Shown here one piece after another: positions 17,841-26,402 of a stretch of DNA of 64,000 nucleotides (the first letter of the stretch is position 1; the number at the start of each line of letters is the position of its first letter). The stretch spans positions 31,404-95,403 of the forward strand of contig JBCCAR010000009.1 of the NCBI GenBank assembly GCA_039814715.1. The letters are read 5' to 3'. Source of the DNA: CAKZYD01 sp039814715 (lineage in GTDB: Bacteria > Pseudomonadota > Alphaproteobacteria > Sphingomonadales > CAKZYD01). The notes beneath the pieces are model-generated. The model worked only from the letters and a program-made list of their open reading frames with translations. It did not search any database and was not told where the DNA came from. A program made the position numbers and the translations under genes.

Positions 17841-18650
17841 CTAGGTCTTCAGCCGCTGGTAAAGACCCTCTTTGCCATAGCCGGCATTCGTGGGAATGCG
17901 GGCCATGACACGGCCTTCCAGTTTTTCCACTTTTGGCAAGACCGGGATGACGGATTCAGCCCAGGTCATCGAGAAAGCATCTCGCACGCTTGCGTATTTC
18001 GACAGGCGGCGCAGGTTCATCCGTGTGGGGAACATCATTTGAAAACCGCCCTCACCTTCCCGCGCTAACGCTTCACTCGGCGTGATCCAGCGGGCATTGA
18101 CCAATTCCCAGCCGTCATGACTCATGACTTGGTGCTTTGGCGCGCGGGCGAGATAAAAATAGGTATCGTAGCGCTTCACTTGGCCATAAGGCGTGATCCA
18201 GCGGGCAAAGTAGCCGAAATCTTTGAGATCAAGATATTGGCCCGTTTCATAGAAAAACGCGTCCATATCCTTGCGATCTGTGCCGAGCCGGTCGCGCCAA
18301 CGCCGGGCGAGTTTGCGGCGCACTCGCTCCGGGGGCTGGCGTTTTGTTTGGCTGGAACGGGTCAAGAGGAGCCCTGTTTCTTCAAAGACCTCCCGCGCGG
18401 CAGTCAGCGCAAGTGCGTTCACCATATGCGGCGCCCCCTTGCCGCCTCTCAGCGCTTTCGCCGGAGTTTTGCTCAAGTCGCCGCGGTCTAGCTTGCCGCC
18501 AGGGAACACCAGCATGCCGCCACCAAAGACGATGTTGCGGTTGCGCTCGACCATCAGGACTTCAAGCCCAGTTGGACCATCCCTGACGACAAGACATGTC
18601 GCAGCCATCACCGGGCGCACCATTTTTTTGTTGTTGAGCGGATCTTTCAT
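17841..18650 (-). CDS. Nudix hydrolase of the NUDT19/RU2-like type
   Basis: Predicted nucleoside- or CoA-diphosphate hydrolase, 269 residues. The Nudix box is split: FPGG at residues 49-52 is separated by about 28 residues from the metal-binding half TAAREVFEETGLLL (Arg86, Glu87, Glu90, Glu91). This insertion resembles NUDT19/RU2 proteins, some of which cut CoA and acyl-CoA; the substrate here is inferred only. The start at 18650 lies just past the dnaE stop; earlier in-frame starts lie inside dnaE. It sits between dnaE and rpsB, probably cotranscribed with dnaE. Confidence 0.8.
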   Translation of the reverse strand: MKDPLNNKKMVRPVMAATCLVVRDGPTGLEVLMVERNRNIVFGGGMLVFPGGKLDRGDLSKTPAKALRGGKGAPHMVNALALTAAREVFEETGLLLTRSSQTKRQPPERVRRKLARRWRDRLGTDRKDMDAFFYETGQYLDLKDFGYFARWITPYGQVKRYDTYFYLARAPKHQVMSHDGWELVNARWITPSEALAREGEGGFQMMFPTRMNLRRLSKYASVRDAFSMTWAESVIPVLPKVEKLEGRVMARIPTNAGYGKEGLYQRLKT

Positions 18651-18660
18651 GGCCCGTTGC

Positions 18661-21600
18661 TTAAACCAGAGCAGCGTGTTCAACACCTGGAATATCCGCC
18701 AGCGCAGAGCGAACAGCTGCGTTGAGTTCCACAGATGTCGGCAAAGCGAGCTCAACTTCATCCTCATCGGCCGTGCGCATATATAACGTGATATGCCCGC
18801 CGCCTTGCGGCAGTTGATCGATGCGTGCTTTTAGGCTTTCCAAAACCTGCTCATTAGCTTGGCAATCAATCCGGCATTGGCTGAATGTATGGGTCCCCGC
18901 AGCCGCTTCACCTAAGGCCGCGATGGAGCGCCCTGTCAGGTTGACCCTATCGCCGCCTGGCATAACGTCCGCTGATACATTGATGGCGACAGGCACTTTT
19001 TGAAAGCTAAGAGCATGGACTTTTTCAACATGCTCGCCGAAAAAGCTCACTTCATACGGTCCGGACTGATCTGTTAGGCGCACATTGAGGAATACTTTGC
19101 CGCGCTTGGTCCGCCGCTCGTAGGTGTCTTGGATAAGCCCTGCAACAACGCCGCGCCTGCCGCCTTCGGGCGGGACATCGGTGAGGAGCTGCGCAGCGGT
19201 TTGCACGGCCTGCGCGGCCAGGTCATCTGCATAAAGGTCAAGTGGATGCGCGGTGAGATAAAACCCAAAAGCTATCTGCTCTTCTTGCAACCGCTGCATG
19301 GCAGTCCATGGCTCAACAGCGGGCAAGGGCGGCATGGCCGCGCGCAGGTCAGCATCATCGAACAGACTGACGATTTGGCTGTCTTTGCGCGCTTTAGCTT
19401 CGTTGCTTGCCCTTAGAATAATGGGAATGGCTTCAAGAGTCTGCGCGCGGTTCTCGTTCAGGCAATCAAGCGCGCCGCCGCGGACCATATTCTCTAGCAT
19501 CCGCTTGTTGAGTGCTTGCGGGTCAACCCGTTCTCCAAGGTCATACACGGTTTCAAAGGAACCATTGGCTTCGCGCTCTTTGGCAATCGCGGCCATGGCC
19601 TGCTCGCCGACATTTTTCATTGCTGCAAGGCCGTACCGTATAGCGCGTCCGTCAATTTCTTTGCGGGCGTTCTTTGTCAAATCTGGATCGACCGTTTCAA
19701 CGCTGTAGCGCGGCTGGGACACATTAATATCTGGCGCTAAGATAGGAATGCCCATGCGCTTTGCTTCCGCTGCAAAGCTAGCGAGTTTGTCGGAGTTATT
19801 CAGGTCTAAATTCATGGACGCGGCCATGAACTCAACCGGGTAGTTGGCTTTCAAATAGGCCGTTTGATAGGCGACAAGGGCGTAAGCGGCTGCGTGGCTC
19901 TTGTTAAAGCCATAGCCGGCGAACTTCGCCAACGTATCGAAAATACCGTTGGCTTCGGCCTCACCGACGTCGTTTTTCGCGGCGCCTTCGATAAAGCGAA
20001 TGCGCTGCGCGTCCATTTCAGCAACCTTTTTCTTGCCCATCGCCCGGCGCAGCAGGTCAGCTTCGCCCAGGGAATAGCCAGCCATCACCTGCGCGATTTG
20101 CATCACCTGTTCCTGGTAGACAGGAATGCCAAACGTCTCATCTAAGATGCTCTCCAGCATGGGGTGAAGCGTGTCATAGGCTTCGCCATGTTTGCGCGCA
20201 ATGAAGGCTGGAATATTGTCCATCGGGCCGGGCCGGTATAGCGCGACGAGAGCAATAATATCTTCAAGGCGGTTGGGTTTCAGACCCATGAGGACGGAGC
20301 GCATGCCATCACTTTCCAGCTGGAAGATGCCGGCGCTTTCGCCTTTCGAGAGCAATTCGTATGTCCGCTCGTCATCGAGCGGAATATGGTCCAGATCAAT
20401 CTCTATGCCGCGTTCACCGATAAACTGCACGGCGTTGGATAAAACCGTAAGTGTTTTGAGGCCTAAGAAGTCAAACTTGACGAGCCCAGCTTGCTCAACC
20501 CACTTCATGTCAAATTGCGTCACCGGCATATCCGAGCGCGGATCGCGGTATAGCGGGACAAGTTGATCAAGCGGGCGGTCTCCAATGACTACGCCAGCAG
20601 CATGGGTGGAGGCATGCCGATACAGGCCCTCAAGGATTAAGGACAATTCGATGAGTTTCTTATTCTCATCATCCTTAGCGGCAGCCGCAAGCTTCGGCAC
20701 CATATCAATGGCTTGTTCCAGGGTGACCGGCTTGGCGGGATTGTTTGGAACAAGCTTACATAAAGAATCCACCTGGCCATAGCTGAGGCCCACCACGCGC
20801 CCCACATCGCGCAGCACCATCCGCGCTTGCAGCTTTCCGAAGGTAATGATTTGGGCCACTTGGTCATGGCCATATTTCTCTTGAACGTAGCGGATCACCT
20901 CTTCGCGCCGATCTTGGCAAAAATCGATGTCAAAATCCGGCATGGAGACACGCTCTGGATTTAAGAAGCGCTCAAATAGTAAGTCAAATTGTAGTGGATC
21001 AAGGTTGGTTATGAGGAGTGACCATGCGACCAACGATCCAGCGCCAGATCCGCGGCCCGGGCCCACAGGAATATCTTGATCCTTGGACCACTGGATAAAA
21101 TCGGCAACGATTAAAAAATAGCCGGGAAAGCCCATGCCGTCGATAACGCCAAGCTCGTAGTCCAGGCGTTCCCAATAGGGCTTTGCGGCCGCTTGTTTGG
21201 CAGCTTCGTCCATGCTCGGTTTGAAGACATACTCGCTCAGCCGTTGCTTCAAGCCTTCAGCGGCCTTCTCACGAAGCATATCTGTTTCAGATAGACCACT
21301 GCCCTGTGCGAAGTTAGGCAAGATGGGCGGGCGCTTCTTGACTTTAAAGGCACAGCGCCGCGCGATGGTGACTGTATTTGACAGCGCTTCGGGAATATCG
21401 CGAAAAAGGTCCTGCATCTCGCGCATGGATTTAAAGCGGTATTCTGGCGTCAATTTCGGCCGATCCTGCCGAGCCGCGACGATGCCAGCAGCGATACAAG
21501 TCAGCGCATCATGGGCTTCATAATGGCTTGTTTTTTCAAACAAGCATCGATTGGTGGCTACCAGCGCAATGCCGTTGTCCTGGGCCAATTGCACGAGCTG

Positions 21601-22179
21601 CTTTTCAAGCCTGTCTTCATCTTGGCGGCCATGGCGTGAAGTCTCGATGTAAAACCGGTCACCAAACGCCGTTAACAAGCGCTGCATGTAGGCCTCGGCG
21701 CGTTCCGGCTGTTCCGCCAAGATGGCTTTTCCAATAGCCCCATCAATGCCGCCGGACAGCACGATCAGGTCTTCATTCAGGCTCTCAATATCTTCAAGAG
21801 CGACTTGCGGCGCGTGGGTCGCGTCGGTCTCTAAATGGGCATTAGAGACCAGCTTCATCAGATTTTCATAGCCGCGCTCGCTTTGTGCAAGCAAGACCAA
21901 CCAATCGGCCGCTGGCGTGCGCGCTTGCGGTAAAGCACTGGCCTCGCGCGGCCGCGCAACAGCTAAAGTAACGCCAATGATCGGCTGTACGCCCGCTGCC
22001 CATAATGCTTCGGAGAATTCAAGCGCGCCAAAAAGGTTGTTGCGGTCCGTTATGGCGAGTGCGGGCATGCCGTCTTTGGCTGCGAGCGCTGCGAGTTTTT
22101 TGATGTGCATTGCCCCCTCTGCGAGGGAGAAGGCAGAGTGGGACCGCAGATGAACGAAAGGCTGTTTGGGAACTGTCAT
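18661..22179 (-). CDS. dnaE: DNA polymerase III subunit alpha
   Basis: Catalytic subunit of the replicative polymerase, about 1172 residues, full length for the DnaE1 type. The N-terminal PHP domain begins FVHLRSHSAFSLAEGA; the C-family polymerase core includes GPGRGSGAGSLVAW and the catalytic aspartates in MPDFDIDFCQDRREE (about 415); the C-terminal part has a helix-hairpin-helix and an OB domain followed by the tau-binding region. The ATG at 22179 is chosen; a GTG two codons earlier is equally possible. It lies downstream of lolD in the usual alphaproteobacterial order. Confidence 0.97.
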   Translation of the reverse strand: MTVPKQPFVHLRSHSAFSLAEGAMHIKKLAALAAKDGMPALAITDRNNLFGALEFSEALWAAGVQPIIGVTLAVARPREASALPQARTPAADWLVLLAQSERGYENLMKLVSNAHLETDATHAPQVALEDIESLNEDLIVLSGGIDGAIGKAILAEQPERAEAYMQRLLTAFGDRFYIETSRHGRQDEDRLEKQLVQLAQDNGIALVATNRCLFEKTSHYEAHDALTCIAAGIVAARQDRPKLTPEYRFKSMREMQDLFRDIPEALSNTVTIARRCAFKVKKRPPILPNFAQGSGLSETDMLREKAAEGLKQRLSEYVFKPSMDEAAKQAAAKPYWERLDYELGVIDGMGFPGYFLIVADFIQWSKDQDIPVGPGRGSGAGSLVAWSLLITNLDPLQFDLLFERFLNPERVSMPDFDIDFCQDRREEVIRYVQEKYGHDQVAQIITFGKLQARMVLRDVGRVVGLSYGQVDSLCKLVPNNPAKPVTLEQAIDMVPKLAAAAKDDENKKLIELSLILEGLYRHASTHAAGVVIGDRPLDQLVPLYRDPRSDMPVTQFDMKWVEQAGLVKFDFLGLKTLTVLSNAVQFIGERGIEIDLDHIPLDDERTYELLSKGESAGIFQLESDGMRSVLMGLKPNRLEDIIALVALYRPGPMDNIPAFIARKHGEAYDTLHPMLESILDETFGIPVYQEQVMQIAQVMAGYSLGEADLLRRAMGKKKVAEMDAQRIRFIEGAAKNDVGEAEANGIFDTLAKFAGYGFNKSHAAAYALVAYQTAYLKANYPVEFMAASMNLDLNNSDKLASFAAEAKRMGIPILAPDINVSQPRYSVETVDPDLTKNARKEIDGRAIRYGLAAMKNVGEQAMAAIAKEREANGSFETVYDLGERVDPQALNKRMLENMVRGGALDCLNENRAQTLEAIPIILRASNEAKARKDSQIVSLFDDADLRAAMPPLPAVEPWTAMQRLQEEQIAFGFYLTAHPLDLYADDLAAQAVQTAAQLLTDVPPEGGRRGVVAGLIQDTYERRTKRGKVFLNVRLTDQSGPYEVSFFGEHVEKVHALSFQKVPVAINVSADVMPGGDRVNLTGRSIAALGEAAAGTHTFSQCRIDCQANEQVLESLKARIDQLPQGGGHITLYMRTADEDEVELALPTSVELNAAVRSALADIPGVEHAALV

Positions 22180-22229
22180 GGTCACACTTTAACCATGACG
22201 CTTTGTGGTTCAATCAGGCTTTAAAAACA

Positions 22230-22919
22230 CTAGGCAGCGCCTAGCAAGCCGTCGTGTAAATAGACCCGGCGGTCCATGCGTTCTGCGAGACTCGGGTTAT
22301 GGGTGGCGATCAATGCCGACGTGCGTTGCTCACGTGTAAGCTTGATGAGCTCGTCAAAGACGATGTCAGCCGTGGCTTCGTCGAGATTGCCCGTAGGCTC
22401 ATCGGCCAGCAGCAACGCAGGCTGTCCAACCAGCGCGCGGGCAATGGCAACGCGCTGCTGCTCGCCGCCGGACAACTCGGCAGGCCGGTGGCGCAGGCGG
22501 TGCTTGAGACCAAGCCTGGACAACATGTCAGCGGCCATATCTTTCGCTTTGCTGCTGGAGACATCACGAACGAGCAAGGCAAATAGGACATTCTCCAGGG
22601 CCGTGAAATCCGGCAGGAGGTGATGAAACTGGTACACAAAGCCGATTTTGTCGCGGCGCAGCTGCGTGCGGTCTTGTTCTTTTAAGCGCCCACAGTCAGT
22701 CCCGTCGATGATAATAGAGCCTTTATAGCCACCTTCGAGCTGACCGGCAGCTTGAAGAAGTGTCGATTTGCCAGCGCCGGATGGACCAAGGAGGCCAACA
22801 ACCTCGCCTTCCCCGATGGTCAGGTTGATGCCCTTGAGCACCTCAATGGTCTCGCTGCCTTGGGTATAGCTACGGCGCAGATCGCGCAGGTCTAACACGG
22901 CCCCGCCCATCTTATTCAT
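22230..22919 (-). CDS. lolD: Lipoprotein-releasing system ATPase LolD
   Basis: ABC ATPase that powers release of outer-membrane lipoproteins from the inner membrane to LolA. 229 residues. Walker A GPSGAGKST, ABC signature LSGGEQQRVAIARAL and Walker B LLLADEPTGNLD are all present. The start overlaps the lolC stop by eight bases. The window encodes several lipoproteins that could be its cargo (small lipoprotein at 54.9 kb, amidohydrolase at 44.5 kb). Confidence 0.94.
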   Translation of the reverse strand: MNKMGGAVLDLRDLRRSYTQGSETIEVLKGINLTIGEGEVVGLLGPSGAGKSTLLQAAGQLEGGYKGSIIIDGTDCGRLKEQDRTQLRRDKIGFVYQFHHLLPDFTALENVLFALLVRDVSSSKAKDMAADMLSRLGLKHRLRHRPAELSGGEQQRVAIARALVGQPALLLADEPTGNLDEATADIVFDELIKLTREQRTSALIATHNPSLAERMDRRVYLHDGLLGAA

Positions 22920-24153
22920 ATCGCAGCACGGTCACGGGATCAGTGCGCGAGGCGCGCCAGGACGGATATAGCGTCGCCAGAATAGTCAAACCAAGCGCAA
23001 GTAAGACAATAGTTGCCACTTCCGTTGGATCGATTTTCGACGGCATCTCCGTCAAGAAGCGCACAGAAGGGTCCCATAGATTTGCCCCTGTCATGGCGCT
23101 AATAAAACGCTGAATGCTGTTGAGATTAAGCGTCAGCAATAAACCCAGCCCCAGCCCTGCCAGCGTCCCGGCCACGCCGATGGTGCCGCCAGCGATGATA
23201 AACACGCGCATCATGGACCGGCGCCCAGCCCCCATGGTGCGCAAAATCGCAATATCACGGGATTTAAAGCGCACCAACATGACCAAGCTGGAGATAATAT
23301 TAAAGGCCGCAACGAAAATGATGATGGTGAGGATGATGAACATGACATTGCGTTCCAAGACGAGCGCTTCATAGAGCTCACGGTTGGTTTGCCGCCAATC
23401 AGACACGCCGCCCACTTTGCGGATCACATCGATGATCGGCAAATAGCTGTCTTCGACCTTATCGGGGTCCATAACCTGAAGCTCAATACCGGAGACGCTA
23501 TCGCCCATACGAAAATAGGTCTGCGCTGCTTCAAGCGGCAAATACACAAACGCATTGTCAAAATTATAGATACCAACTTCGAAAATGGATGTGACTTGAT
23601 AGCTGACAAAGCGCGGCGCTGTCCCGAACGGCGTTGTGGTGCCTTGGGGGGAAATTATGGTAATATCATCGCCGATGCGCAGGCCAAGATTGGCCGCAAG
23701 GCGTGATCCAACGGACGCTGAATTATCGCCCTCAAACGCATCTAACGAGCCATGCACAATGTTGGCGCCAACCAGGGGCAGTGATTTCAGGTTCTCTTGG
23801 CTCACACCGCGCACAATGGCCCCAGCCGTGCGGCTTTTATAGCTGGTCATGACCTGCTTCTCGATGAGCGGCGTTGCGCGCACAATGCCAGGCTGGGCCA
23901 TGACCTGCGCAGCCACCTCTTCATATTCATAAAGCTGGCCGCCATAGCCTTGGATCACGGCGTGACCATTGACGCCTAAAATCCGGTCGAACAGCTCCTC
24001 TCGAAAGCCATTCATGACGGACATCACGGTAATCAGCGCTGCAACGCCAATCGCTATCCCTAAGAAGGATAGGACGGAGACCAGGAAGATGAAGCCCTCT
24101 CCTTTGGAGGGCATCAAATAGCGCCGAGCTATGAGCCACTCATAGGCTTTCAC
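22912..24153 (-). CDS. lolC: Lipoprotein-releasing system permease (LolC/LolE family)
   Basis: Inner-membrane subunit of the LolCDE-type exporter. 413 residues: one N-terminal membrane helix (about 22-45), a large periplasmic MacB-like domain (about 50-260), then three helices with the FtsX-type core. Alphaproteobacteria commonly have a single LolC/E-like protein working as a homodimer with LolD; only one is present here. It overlaps proS by four bases and lolD by eight, so the three are translationally coupled. Confidence 0.93.
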   Translation of the reverse strand: MKAYEWLIARRYLMPSKGEGFIFLVSVLSFLGIAIGVAALITVMSVMNGFREELFDRILGVNGHAVIQGYGGQLYEYEEVAAQVMAQPGIVRATPLIEKQVMTSYKSRTAGAIVRGVSQENLKSLPLVGANIVHGSLDAFEGDNSASVGSRLAANLGLRIGDDITIISPQGTTTPFGTAPRFVSYQVTSIFEVGIYNFDNAFVYLPLEAAQTYFRMGDSVSGIELQVMDPDKVEDSYLPIIDVIRKVGGVSDWRQTNRELYEALVLERNVMFIILTIIIFVAAFNIISSLVMLVRFKSRDIAILRTMGAGRRSMMRVFIIAGGTIGVAGTLAGLGLGLLLTLNLNSIQRFISAMTGANLWDPSVRFLTEMPSKIDPTEVATIVLLALGLTILATLYPSWRASRTDPVTVLRYE

Positions 24154-25469
24154 GCGGGCGTGCTTTGCGTCAAATAACCCAGCGTTTCGTCTGGTGATAA
24201 GCTCTGTTTTGCGCCGCTCGCTCGGTCTTTGACTTCAAAGATCCCTTCCTTCAAGCCGCGCGGACCCACCGTGACTTGATATGGTAGGCCAATCAAATCC
24301 ATAGCTGCGAATTTGGCGCCCGCGCGCTCATCGCGGTCATCATAGAGAACGTCTTTTCCTGCGGCCCTAAGCTTGCCTTCTAAGGCTTCACAGGCGCTAT
24401 CTGTTGCATCATCGCCAGCGCGAAGATTGATGAGGCCGACATCAAAGGGAGAGACGGAGGCTGGCCAGATAATGCCATTGTCATCATGACTAGCTTCAAT
24501 AATACCGCCCACAAGCCGAGAGACGCCAATCCCATAGCTGCCCATTTGGACTGGGATTTCCGATCCGTCCTGCCCTTGCACTTTTGCGTCCATAGCCTCG
24601 GAATATTTGGTGCCAAAAAAGAAGATATGGCCAACTTCAATACCGCGCTTCGTGCGCAGATGAGCGTCATCAATGGGGCAGTCTTCCGGCGTATGCTGCC
24701 CTTCTTCCATGGCATAGATGTTTTGCAGGGTTTCAATCACATCATCGCCTGGCATTACATCACGCATCTGATCTGCCGTGATCGCTTCGAGTGCTTGATC
24801 GTAAAACAGCGCGCTCTCACCCGTCTCTGCGAGAATATGAAATTCGTGACTAAGGTCGCCGCCAATCGGGCCAGTATCAGCGCGGACAGGGACAGCACGA
24901 AGGCCAAGGCGGGCAAACGTGCGTAAATAGGCGGCAAACATTGCATCATAGGATGCCCGCGCTGAGGCTTCATCAAGATCAAAGCTATAGGCGTCCTTCA
25001 TGGAGAATTCGCGTCCACGCATCACGCCAAAGCGCGGCCGCACCTCATCGCGGAATTTCCACTGAATATGATACAGATTAAGCGGCAAGTCTTTATAGCT
25101 GCGCACATCTCGTTTGAAGAGGTCTGTAATCATCTCTTCATTGGTCGGCCCAAATAACATATCGCGGCCTTGGCGGTCTTGAATGCGCAGCATTTCTTCG
25201 CCGTAATCGTCATAGCGGCCGCTCTGGCGCCATAGTTCCGCTGATTGGATGGTTGGCATCAAGACTTCGACTGCGCCCGCTCGGTTCATTTCGCTGCGGA
25301 CAATGGTCTCAATTTTTTTCAGCACTTTCAGGCCAAGCGGAAGCCATGCGTAAATGCCCGCGCTGGTTTGCCGGATCATTCCAGCGCGCAACATCAACTG
25401 GTGCGATGCAATCGCAGCCTCCGTTGGGGTCTCTTTTAAGACGGGTAAGTAATACTGGGATAGCCGCAT
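24150..25469 (-). CDS. proS: Proline--tRNA ligase (short alphaproteobacterial form)
   Basis: Class II synthetase charging tRNA-Pro. 439 residues, the short type without the ~180-residue editing insertion found in E. coli ProS. Motif 2 is FRDEVRPRFGVMRGREFSMKD and motif 3 lies in SYGIGVSRLVGGI. The C-terminal anticodon-binding domain contains VLYDDRDERAGAKF. Lack of the editing domain implies that mischarged Ala-tRNA-Pro must be cleared by a separate protein such as ProXp/YbaK, if at all; none is in the window. Confidence 0.95.
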   Translation of the reverse strand: MRLSQYYLPVLKETPTEAAIASHQLMLRAGMIRQTSAGIYAWLPLGLKVLKKIETIVRSEMNRAGAVEVLMPTIQSAELWRQSGRYDDYGEEMLRIQDRQGRDMLFGPTNEEMITDLFKRDVRSYKDLPLNLYHIQWKFRDEVRPRFGVMRGREFSMKDAYSFDLDEASARASYDAMFAAYLRTFARLGLRAVPVRADTGPIGGDLSHEFHILAETGESALFYDQALEAITADQMRDVMPGDDVIETLQNIYAMEEGQHTPEDCPIDDAHLRTKRGIEVGHIFFFGTKYSEAMDAKVQGQDGSEIPVQMGSYGIGVSRLVGGIIEASHDDNGIIWPASVSPFDVGLINLRAGDDATDSACEALEGKLRAAGKDVLYDDRDERAGAKFAAMDLIGLPYQVTVGPRGLKEGIFEVKDRASGAKQSLSPDETLGYLTQSTPA

Positions 25470-25541
25470 AGCCTAAAAGCCTCTCAAGCGCGGGCAACCA
25501 GCGCTAAGTGGTGAAAGATTGCGGTGTTTCTAGGGCGCGCC

Positions 25542-25874
25542 TTATTCCGGCGCAACAGGTTTGTCGATGGAACGCAGCAGGTTAGGCTGGCATTCAGCAG
25601 GGAGATCCGCTGGCCCTAGCCTCGGCACTGCAACACTGACCGCTCCAGCAAAGGCGCGCGGCGTGTTGGCAAGGCCTGGCAAGGCCGTTTCAATCGGGAT
25701 AAGGGCTGTGAAACCTGGCGCTGGTTTAGGCTCTGCTGAAGCTTCAGTTATGGGCTTGCTGAGATCAATGTCGCCGAGAATAACGCGGGATGCGCAAGGA
25801 TCGTCAGCGGTTTGCGCTCCTGCGGTAGAACAAAACAGCGCCAAGGCGACCGCAAATAGCGTAAACTGTTGCAT
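25542..25874 (-). CDS. Small secreted protein of unknown function
   Basis: I do not recognise a family. The 110-residue product starts with a clear signal peptide (MQQFTLFAVALALFCSTAGA, cleavage near residue 20) and has a mature part rich in Ala and Pro with two cysteines (DDPCAS and AECQPN) that could form a disulfide. An ATG seven codons earlier would place charged and cysteine residues before the signal peptide, so 25874 is preferred. It lies between proS and the DUF1467 gene, on the same strand but separated from the latter by a 200-base hairpin-rich gap. Confidence 0.6.
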   Translation of the reverse strand: MQQFTLFAVALALFCSTAGAQTADDPCASRVILGDIDLSKPITEASAEPKPAPGFTALIPIETALPGLANTPRAFAGAVSVAVPRLGPADLPAECQPNLLRSIDKPVAPE

Positions 25875-25965
25875 GTTCGTCACTATGCACCACAAAGCTT
25901 TTCAAACTCTAACCAAATTGCGATTGCAGACGTGACAGGCTGAAATGATTTCAACATAGTGATGG

Positions 25966-26061
25966 TGGCTCAGGTCAGGGAGAGCCAATTTTCGCAAGTA
26001 ATATCCCTTCTTAGGGATTGCGGGTTCATAGGCCGGTTCTTCAAGGGGAGGACCGGCCTAT
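25966..26061 (+). other. Three-hairpin intergenic stretch (possible small RNA)
   Basis: The 200-base gap holds three consecutive hairpins: TGGCTC/GAGCCA (25966-25987), ATCCCT/AGGGAT with a 4-base loop (26003-26018) and a 10-bp ATAGGCCGGT/ACCGGCCTAT stem (26028-26061) followed on the plus strand by TTATTG. On the minus strand the last loop exposes CCTCCCC. No coding potential was seen. It could be a leader or terminator structure for the minus-strand genes or a small RNA; the evidence is structural only. Confidence 0.35.
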
Positions 26062-26074
26062 TTATTGTCTGGAT

Positions 26075-26377
26075 TTAAGTGCCGGAGCCGGGCGTCTCTA
26101 TATAGCTATCACCGCGCAGCGCATCTGGGGTTAAAATATCCCAAGGAGCAACACCGGCTTTGACGGCCCAAAAGTACAAAAACCATATCGGTATGGCGAG
26201 CACGGTGGTGATGAGCAGCTTGCGCCCAAGACGCGGCGCTACTGGCGCCCCAGGGTCGTGTCCTGCCCCCACTTCTTCTCCGGCTTCATGGGCGCTTGTC
26301 GCACCAAATGGTAGAACCGTGAACAACAAGACCCACCAAATCAAAAGATAGGCAATGATCGCGCCCGCGATGTTCAT
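26075..26377 (-). CDS. DUF1467 family membrane protein
   Basis: 100 residues with two hydrophobic segments (about 4-26 and 54-74) and a short hydrophilic loop rich in Gly, Pro and Glu between them (HEAGEEVGAGHDPGAP). This matches the DUF1467 family, found in alphaproteobacteria next to rnj and proS. No biochemical function is known to me. It begins 26 bases after the rnj stop and is probably on the same transcript. Confidence 0.8.
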   Translation of the reverse strand: MNIAGAIIAYLLIWWVLLFTVLPFGATSAHEAGEEVGAGHDPGAPVAPRLGRKLLITTVLAIPIWFLYFWAVKAGVAPWDILTPDALRGDSYIETPGSGT

Positions 26378-26402
26378 CAGATCACGTCCTCTATGAAGCT
26401 CA

